Positions 57,786-64,000 of a stretch of DNA of 64,000 bases are shown piece after piece. Below the pieces are notes generated by a model. That model saw nothing but the letters and a program-made list of their open reading frames with translations. It searched no databases and was not told where the DNA came from. Positions within the stretch are counted from its first letter, which is position 1. Every line of letters begins with the position of its first letter. The stretch is from Nicotiana tabacum. Lineage: Eukaryota; Streptophyta; Magnoliopsida; Solanales; Solanaceae. Made by a program: the position numbers and the translations under genes. The stretch spans positions 46,106,806 through 46,170,805 of the forward strand of contig NC_134095.1 of assembly GCF_000715075.1 (NCBI RefSeq), in the 5' to 3' direction.

Positions 57786-58482
57786 AAAGGGTTAACGAAG
57801 GAGAAAGTGTTTAGATAGCAGAATAAAATGCCTTCGTCATTCCAATCTTCAAAACACGCCAAGCACAAACAACACCATTAAATATTCACCACATCTTCTG
57901 ATTGTGCCGGACTTGATAACCATATGCATACATTTGCCTTTTTCTTTTGTCATTTTTAAAGCACCGTTGGGCAATACTCTCACTTGATTTTATGGTTTTC
58001 TTTATGTTTTATTTGCCCCAGTTCCACATGACTCGAGCTTCGAATAATATCAAACCGTCTTTATTCATTTTAAATGTTCTGATCACCTCCCAATGGTTTT
58101 ATGATTATCTTTTAAGATCAGGCCCAAACTGTGTGCGCATGTCATGTCACCAGAATCGGTGCTGAACAAAAATGATAAAAGGACCAAACGAAAAGATGAC
58201 TGGAAATAATAAAAGACCGGATTTTGCATTAGATTACCGGTGAAATGGTTTGGATAACAAAACAAACGAAACAAACTAGAATAAAATCCTAAAACAGCCT
58301 GGACAAAACTTAAACAAACTGCTATGACAAAATGGAATGATAAGAAAGTTTGATGCAAGACAATATCCGAATTACAACCCTAATAATCCGGAGAACAGAA
58401 ATGACAACAAAATAAACCATCAAAAGCTTCTCTCTTGCTAACCAAGGAACGAAGCGCCCTCCCAATTATCAAACCCGGCATC
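57786..58482 (-). other. Spacer downstream of the Ogre-2 gag-derived ORF
   Basis: About 700 bp with no coding signal that I recognise and no repeat. The missing protease-RT-RNase H-integrase block would be expected here, so a deletion junction is likely within or at the edges. Confidence 0.4.
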
Positions 58483-59283
58483 TTAGCCACTGAGCTTTGC
58501 ATCAATACTGCCAAGACCATTACCAGCTTCAACATCATCAACCTCCGTCAAAAAGTTCTCGATAGGGTTCGAGTGCTCCATGTCACTGTTATTGATCACA
58601 ATCCGCCCTTTTTGGATCATTTTTTCTACTTCCCTTTTCATATTACGACAGCTCTCAATGTTATGCCCTCTGACATTGGAGTGGTATGCACATCGTGCTG
58701 CCGGATCAAAGTTTCTTGCACGTGGATCTATAGTATATACGGGGAGTGGCTCAATCAAGCCAGCATGCCTTAGCCTTTCAAACAGACTTGCATAAGATAC
58801 TCCGATAGGGGTGAGAGCCTTTCCTCGTTTCAGCAACCTCTCATTCCTAAATGCTTGATTGGGCCGGAAACCTGATCCAGGGGTCTTCCGGTAGGCTTGT
58901 GAGGGTGGATAGGCCTTCTGTGGAACTGGGTATTTGGAAAGTGAAGCATGTCTTTGGGAGTCTCGTGGAGAGAAGTAGTGTCGAGGAGGGGAGTAGCGTT
59001 GACGAGTGATGGATCTACTCGGGTAGCTGTGAAAGCTGTCATAAGTGGGTTGGGATGGAGAGTATGGGGGATCTTCCGTTATGGTATTGGGTTCTTGGGT
59101 AATGACAGAGTTCAAGAAGCTTGGCGGTGGAGGGGGTGGTGCTTTCCCAGTCATCCATGCCTGATACATGTCTGCCACATGCTGTCTCAGCATTTTCACT
59201 TCTTCTACCAACCCATTGTTCCGTTCGACCAGTTGTTGTCGGTCATCAGTACCGACCCACTTGGTTCTGAGGTTCTGAGTCAT
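58483..59283 (-). CDS. Ogre-2 gag-derived ORF without capsid core
   Basis: An uninterrupted 266-codon frame with an ATG at 59283. N-terminus: a short coiled coil (QQLVERNNGLVEEVKMLRQH). Then a Pro-rich segment (KAPPPPPPSF) and an Arg/Ser/Tyr/Pro-rich basic part. Then LTPIGVSYASLFERLRHAGL, matching the end of the Ogre-1 gag core (TPIGEQYSTLFPKLVQLGFL), and a Cys/His finger CAYHSNVRGHNIESC. The capsid core is absent. The C-terminus is LGSIDAKLSG. It could bind element RNA. It is the only long intact frame in the assembly and may be a non-autonomous gag-only gene or a recent deletion product. Confidence 0.7.
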   Translation of the reverse strand: MTQNLRTKWVGTDDRQQLVERNNGLVEEVKMLRQHVADMYQAWMTGKAPPPPPPSFLNSVITQEPNTITEDPPYSPSQPTYDSFHSYPSRSITRQRYSPPRHYFSPRDSQRHASLSKYPVPQKAYPPSQAYRKTPGSGFRPNQAFRNERLLKRGKALTPIGVSYASLFERLRHAGLIEPLPVYTIDPRARNFDPAARCAYHSNVRGHNIESCRNMKREVEKMIQKGRIVINNSDMEHSNPIENFLTEVDDVEAGNGLGSIDAKLSG

Positions 59284-60071
59284 TGTCCTTTGACTTTGCT
59301 TTGCAGGGAGGGGTCACCACAACCAACCACTTTTCTATATATGAACAACAACAAAGTGAAGTCATCACGTTAGTGTTAGGGCATTTGACAGATAATCATA
59401 TATCAGAGATACAATGCACCTAAGCAGTTAGACCGTTCTATCATGCATTCATGTGCGTCGTTCCGGCTTTTTATAATTGTGCCCCTTTGAAAATCTCCCA
59501 CACTTTCCTTTATTTTTCTTTCTTTTTTTCTTTTTCTTTTTCTTTTTTCAGTGGTGGTCGAATCTTATGGAGATTGCCTACGTATCATGACCCCGCATGA
59601 ATCAGACCTTGGGTAGTTTGGACAAAATGAAAGGTAACAACAATGGAATTTTTTTTTTCTTTATCAATTTCATAATAAAACAAACTGGGTTTCAAAGGTT
59701 TAAAGATGACCTACAAACGTGAAAATCAAACAACCCCAATATTCTAATCAAAAGATTTATAAACTCAAAAACAAAAGGCCAGCTCCCTTTCTCCGTTTGA
59801 CAAATGCAACCAAACGGTTATTTTTGCAAATGTGGTCCCTTCCAAATTTCACATGAATTTTGAGGCCGGGGAGGATTATTTTATGACACTTTAAAAACTT
59901 GTCCGTTCTTTTACGAAAATAGCCTTTCGACAACTGAAAGATACTCTAAGGCTATTTCGGCAATAACGGTTTAAGACGCGGCCGAAGCTAGCTCGACTTA
60001 TTTTTGACTAAAAATCCAAACGGTATTCACCTGACCGCTGACTCTTTTTTTTCAAATTACAATGAAACCTG
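59284..60071 (-). other. Spacer upstream of the Ogre-2 gag-derived ORF
   Basis: No coding signal. It holds hairpin copy 7, an A-rich purine tract in element sense (T-rich on plus, 59500-59552) between the hairpin and the ORF, and A/T-rich sequence. ORF1 is not present here. Confidence 0.5.
59578..59616 (-). other. Two-stem hairpin motif, copy 7 (upstream of the gag-derived ORF)
   Basis: Outer arms CTAC (59578-59581) and GTAG (59613-59616), shortened by a mismatch. Inner arms TCATG (59585-59589) and CATGA (59596-59600), 6-nt loop, then ATCAGACCTT. Confidence 0.6.
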
Positions 60072-60710
60072 GTGTTGCAAACACATCCCTTTAGCGCCTC
60101 GGGGACGAAGATTTTTAAGGCTGTGTGGGTCAACTGGACCAAAATCCTAAACATGACCCAAAAGGTGGCTGTTTATGCAAAGTCAGCCTTCCAGCGTCCC
60201 TTTCGGGAACATTCGGCTATTTTTGACGAAAACAACATCACCCGACTTATTTATGACTCTTTTATCGTTTTTCAAAATAGAAAACTCAATATTGCAAACA
60301 CGGCCTTTCAACGCCTCGGGGACGAAGATTTTTAAGGCTGTGTGGGTCAACTGGACCAAATCTTAAACATGACCCAAAAAGTGTCCGTTTATGCAAAGTC
60401 AGCCTTCCGGCGTCCCTTTCGGGAACATTCGGCTATTTTTGACGAAAACAACATCACCCGACTTATTTATGACTCTTTTATCGTTTTTCAAAATGGAAAA
60501 CTCAATATTGCAAACACGGCCTTTCAACGCCTCGGGGACGAAGATTTTTAAGGTTGTGTGGGTCAACTGGACCAAATCTTAAACATGGCCCAAAAAGTGG
60601 TCGTTTATGCAAGTCAGCCTTCCGGCGTCCTTTTCGGGAACATTCGGCTATGTCTTAACAAAACAGCGTCACCCAACTTCTTTACGATGGAATTAAAATT
60701 AGACATATAT
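60072..60710. repeat. Tandem repeat of 216 bp in the Ogre-2 leader (about three units)
   Basis: Units begin at about 60072, 60288 and 60504 (TTGCAAACACGGCCTTTCAA). Each contains AAGGCTGTGTGGGTCAACTG and GTCAGCCTTCCGGCGTCCCT. Ogre-1 has a single unit at 6915-7100. Short open frames across the units are by-products of the repeat. Confidence 0.85.
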
Positions 60711-62356
60711 ATATATTTTTGCTATTTTTTTTTTTTGCAAAAGGGGAGGTTGGACATCACCCGACTTATTAACGACAAAATTAAAATTTTGACATGTTTT
60801 TTTTGTTTACTTATTTGTTTTTGGCTATTTTAGCAAAAGGGGAGGTTGGACCCGATGAGGGTTGCCTACGCATCTCACATCCGGTGAGAATCAAACTCGC
60901 GTAGTTCGAGACACCATGAATAAAGTAAATAAACTTTTTTTATTATTATTTATTTTTTGAAGGAAAGGCTTATAAAGAAGAATGGAGCATTTTTTCAAAG
61001 AAGGATTTCTAAAGAATTTTTTTTTTTTGAATTTTGAAAGAGAAACTTCTAAAGAAGAAAGAAAATATTTTTGGAATTTAACTTTCAATGAAAGAAATGC
61101 TTCTAAATTTTTTTTTTGAATTTTGACTTTTCTTTTCAATTTTGAAAGAAGAATGAAAATATTTTCGGATTTTTTGGAAGAAATTAAAAGAAAATATTTT
61201 TTTTATTTATTTATTTTGTTTAAAACAATTAAAAAGACTTTCTAAAGACATCAATAATGGAAAATATTTTTGGATTTTTTCTCAAAAATTGGGGGTCTAA
61301 AAAAACTTTTCTAGAAAGGAAATAAAGAAAAATACTTTTTGGATATATATATATATATATATATATTGCAACAAATAATAAATCCACGTTCAACGCAAGA
61401 CTCTTTTTATTTTCATTTTTGGCATTTTCATAAACAAACAAATAAAAATCATTTTAAAACAAGACTCTTTTTTCATTTTAATTTTTCATGGAAAGACAAA
61501 CGATTTTTCTTTTTTTTTCATATTTGAAAACAAAACAAAGTGAAGATTTTTTTTTTCTTTTCGTTTCAACAAAATGACCAACCTATTTTTCAACCTAAAA
61601 ATAAGAGACTCTTTTCTATTTTTTTCTTTTGCTTTTTTGAGTAAAACAAACTATATAAAAAATATTTTTCTTTTTTTTATTTTTCCCAAAATTTCGCCAG
61701 TATTTGGGGCATTGGTTTTTTTTTTCTAAAATAGGCAATTAACTCTCTACACAGTTACTTCCCTCTTTTTCGCAATTTTCCAATATTCCCGATTTTCGAA
61801 GCCGGTCAGCATGCAAGTCTGAAACAAGTAAATGCATAAAGCATACAGTATGTAGCAGGATGGTCTTTTCACTTCAGGTTGCTAGTCCTAGACGGACCCA
61901 ACCCCTGTGTTGAGTCCTCTAAGTCAAATGCGCATAATGCAAATAAGCGTTCCTACTAGGGATCCGGCATGTGGCTTTGTTATACTAGGTTCAGAACCTG
62001 GGTGTTTGTTCTAGACCTGGCTTACCCGAGCGGACAGCTCGAGCCGAGGGGAGGCAACGTACCGGGAATACAGAAGCTTCACCGGCTTAGCAACTTGTCC
62101 GAACCTCGTTCTAAATTGGGATTTGACACTATATAGAAAAGAAGTCGTACGAAGTACACCCTTCTTCATGATTCAGAAGACTCAGAGAGGAGATGGGTTT
62201 CGGCACAGTTTATATACAGTTCACGTAATATCAAAGCGGTAAAAGGCATCCAATTAGCACATTGAGCCAAAACATGTAACAAAATCAGATAAAACCAAAT
62301 ATAACAATTTATATAAGCTCGAATTTCTAACCCTGAACCAGTGGTTCTAGGCCAAA
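60711..62356 (-). other. Ogre-2 5' leader, proximal part
   Basis: No coding signal. Contents: hairpin 8, long A/T homopolymer-rich sequence (60920-61760) with an (AT)n run at 61343-61366, and the block shared with Ogre-1 (61850-62060) including GCTCGAGC at 62037-62044. Confidence 0.65.
60866..60904 (-). other. Two-stem hairpin motif, copy 8 (Ogre-2 leader)
   Basis: Outer arms CTACGC (60866-60871) and GCGTAG (60899-60904), perfect. Inner arms TCTCAC (60873-60878) and GTGAGA (60884-60889), 5-nt loop, then ATCAAACTC. Confidence 0.75.
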
Positions 62357-62374
62357 TCTCCAGCAGAGTCGCCA
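62357..62374 (-). other. Ogre-2 primer binding site (tRNA-Arg type)
   Basis: Element-sense TGGCGACTCTGCTGGAGA, 4 nt from the LTR end. Ogre elements are known to use a tRNA-Arg primer with a site of this form (I recall TGGCGACTCTGCTGGGGA), one mismatch. Confidence 0.75.
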
Positions 62375-62378
62375 GAGC

Positions 62379-64000
62379 TGTCGCACCTCCTATTTCCGTC
62401 CCCGCGAGGGGTGAAGGAGTTTTTTCCAATTAAAGGACAATCAAAAAAGGCTTTGTTTATTTATTTCAGAGTCGCCACTTGGGAGATTTAGGGTGTCCCA
62501 AGTCACCAATTTTAATCCCGAATCGAGGAAAAGAATGACTCTGTATTACAGTCCGCGAACCAGAAATCCCGATAAGGAATTCTGTTAACCCGGGAGAAGG
62601 TGTTAGGCATTCCCGAGTTCCGTGGTTCTAGCACGGTCGCTCAACTGTCATATTCGGCTTGTTTATCTGATTTTATACAATTATGAGCTCATGTGTAAAT
62701 TTTAACTCTTTACCGCTTTTATTATTATATTTTAAAAGAATGTGAGCATCATTTAAAAACATGCCTTTGGATTGCGTCACATGAAATGCACCCGCACTCC
62801 GGAACATATTTTTATTCAATGTTTTGGGATTTGGATTTGGGTCGAATGAAATGCACACCCGAATTTAAGAAGGTAAGATTATTAAAATGCGTGTCTAAAA
62901 CGATTAGTGTATTATTATTATTTCTGGGTAAGGCCGTGAAATTTTGCTAAACGGTCCATCCCCAAGTCTAAGCAATTTTAAAACAAATATTTACCGAGGG
63001 CCCCGCAATTTTGTATTTTTTATTCGACGAGGCTCATCTCATTCTTATTTTTTAAGGACAATCCTAAAATGCCTACATTTTTCTATTAAATTTGTCTCTA
63101 CAAAATGAAAGAGAAAAGGTCTTAATTTATTTACATACTTGAGTTAATATAGTTGGGTTTCGAATATGATTCATAAAATCTGAAAATGATGCAAGCAAGG
63201 CAGTCCGTTGCCAATGCGGGCCTAGGCTCAACGTGTATGGCATAAACTAGACCTGGGCCATCTTATTCACATGTTATTACCTAATTACATTATACTAGGT
63301 ATGTTCACAGTTTGTCAAATTAAAAAAAAAACTTGGCAATCTAATTTTAATCCTTGACCATTTACATGCTGAAATTAACCAATAGTATTTAGCTAAACAA
63401 TATTCCTACAAGTTCCAAAACGGTCTATTCGTTTAATGAACTAAGTGTTGAATATTTAAGAATAATCTAAATCAGTTAACATGCTTTTGAGACATGATAA
63501 TCATCCAACAATAATGAATTAATTAGACAGAGTTACTACACCATTTATTTATTTTTAGGCAATATATAGATAGTTCATCCGTTAAGCTATCGTCAGATGT
63601 TCCACTATATATATTAAATATGTTCCACTATATATATATATATATATATATTAAATAGCTACATGATTCTGATTTTTGTAAGCTAAATAATTTATATATA
63701 CAAATAAAATTCAGAATATAATTAAAATAAATTTAGAACTTCAACTCTTCATTTTTTTGTATTCATGCTTCATGTTTCAGTTTACAATAATCAGTGTGTC
63801 AGTTGTGTACCTGATATTGGAAGCAAAAGAAAAGGAAGATCAGCAGAAATTCAGTAGCATACAACAACAGCAACACCCAGCAACCAGCAATGAGAAATCG
63901 GTGACGAATTTTAAAACTCAAGATAAAAATTCAGAAAACACCAACAACAATCAACGGACAGAAGCCAAGGGAATCTTTTCAGATTTGAAAGACTAATTAA
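62379..64000 (-). repeat. Ogre-2 5' LTR, partial
   Basis: It starts TGTCGCACCTCC. The first 300 bp match the LTRs at 8226 and 44830. Further in it seems closer to the 8226 LTR (for example GTGTACCTG...GATCAGCAGA near 63805-63845 versus 9800-9845) than to the 44830 LTR, so it may not be the partner LTR of 44830-47871. It contains (TA)n at 63630-63650. No coding signal. It runs off the window. Confidence 0.75.
62467..62477 (-). other. Primer-binding-site mimic in the Ogre-2 5' LTR
   Basis: CAGAGTCGCCA, about 93 bp from the true primer site that contains the same 11 nt. Confidence 0.6.

Larger units (their letters stand above)
44830..64000 (-). mobile_element. Ogre-2: rearranged, mostly non-coding Ogre-like element, truncated by the window edge
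   Basis: Minus strand. From the left: 3' LTR (44830-47871), polypurine tract, 3' UTR copy A (to about 52554), truncated LTR (52555-53352), second polypurine tract, 3' UTR copy B (to about 57785), spacer, gag-derived ORF (58483-59283), leader with tandem repeats, primer site, 5' LTR (62379 onward). No protease, RT, RNase H or integrase is present. It is a deletion or recombination derivative, or two elements joined. Confidence 0.75.

Noticed and set aside
57545..57818. Phe-rich open frames that would give hydrophobic proteins
   Set aside because: They are translations of a T homopolymer-rich tract with no start context or conservation.
60072..60582. Repeated small ORFs of about 63-87 codons in the leader
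   Set aside because: They follow from the 216-bp tandem repeat (a multiple of three), and the single unit in Ogre-1 is not well conserved as protein.
4577..60904. Hairpin motif as hammerhead, twister or other known small ribozyme
   Set aside because: The hammerhead core (CUGANGA...GAAA) is absent and I see no match to the conserved bases of other self-cleaving ribozymes. A covariance search would be needed to be certain.
63600..63655. (TA)n run as a functional element
   Set aside because: Ordinary microsatellite in an A/T-rich LTR.
1..64000. Host protein-coding gene or tRNA/rRNA gene
   Set aside because: All long frames belong to transposon families, and tRNA-like matches are primer binding sites of 11-18 nt only.

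Overview
The window looks like plant nuclear DNA, most likely from a dicot and probably Solanaceae. That taxon is inferred from remembered repeat families and was not tested. I find no host gene, rRNA, tRNA or CRISPR array. Everything I can support belongs to LTR retrotransposons of five kinds, nested in one another.

Layout. (1) 1-12380, minus strand: the 5' part of an Ogre/Tat-type Ty3-gypsy element (Ogre-1). It holds the start of pol, a predicted intron, protease with G-patch, gag, an extra upstream ORF1, a leader and a 4.2-kb LTR. (2) 12381-43128, minus strand: a Ty1-copia element (Copia-A), split by two later insertions. One is a complete Tekay/Del-like chromovirus at 13987-25453 (minus, TTAAT target duplication). 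The other is a complete Athila-like element at 27489-41669 (plus, CCTAA target duplication), which lies in the Copia-A 5' LTR. (3) 43129-44829, minus: the 3' end of a second copia element (Copia-B), namely an LTR fragment plus the RNase H tail. (4) 44830-64000, minus: a rearranged, largely non-coding Ogre-like assembly (Ogre-2). It has a full 3' LTR, two direct copies of the 3' untranslated region separated by a truncated LTR, a gag-derived ORF with no capsid core, a leader, a primer binding site and the start of a 5' LTR that runs off the window.

The inferred order of events is Copia-B first. Copia-A then inserted into its LTR and Ogre-2 into its RNase H region. Ogre-1, the chromovirus and the Athila element then inserted into Copia-A. 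All long coding regions carry stops or frameshifts, so autonomous activity is unlikely.

The most interesting signal is a two-stem hairpin of 36-41 nt found eight times in the non-coding parts of the two Ogre-type elements. Its paired arms change in a compensatory way between copies, and it sits at the boundaries of coding modules. Other notable signals are an in-frame intron in Ogre-1, a primer-binding-site mimic inside all three Ogre LTR ends, different minisatellite seeds amplified in the two 3' UTR copies, repeated hairpin plus ACGT-box modules upstream of an LTR TATA box, and an SV40-like nuclear localisation motif in the Athila env-like ORF.
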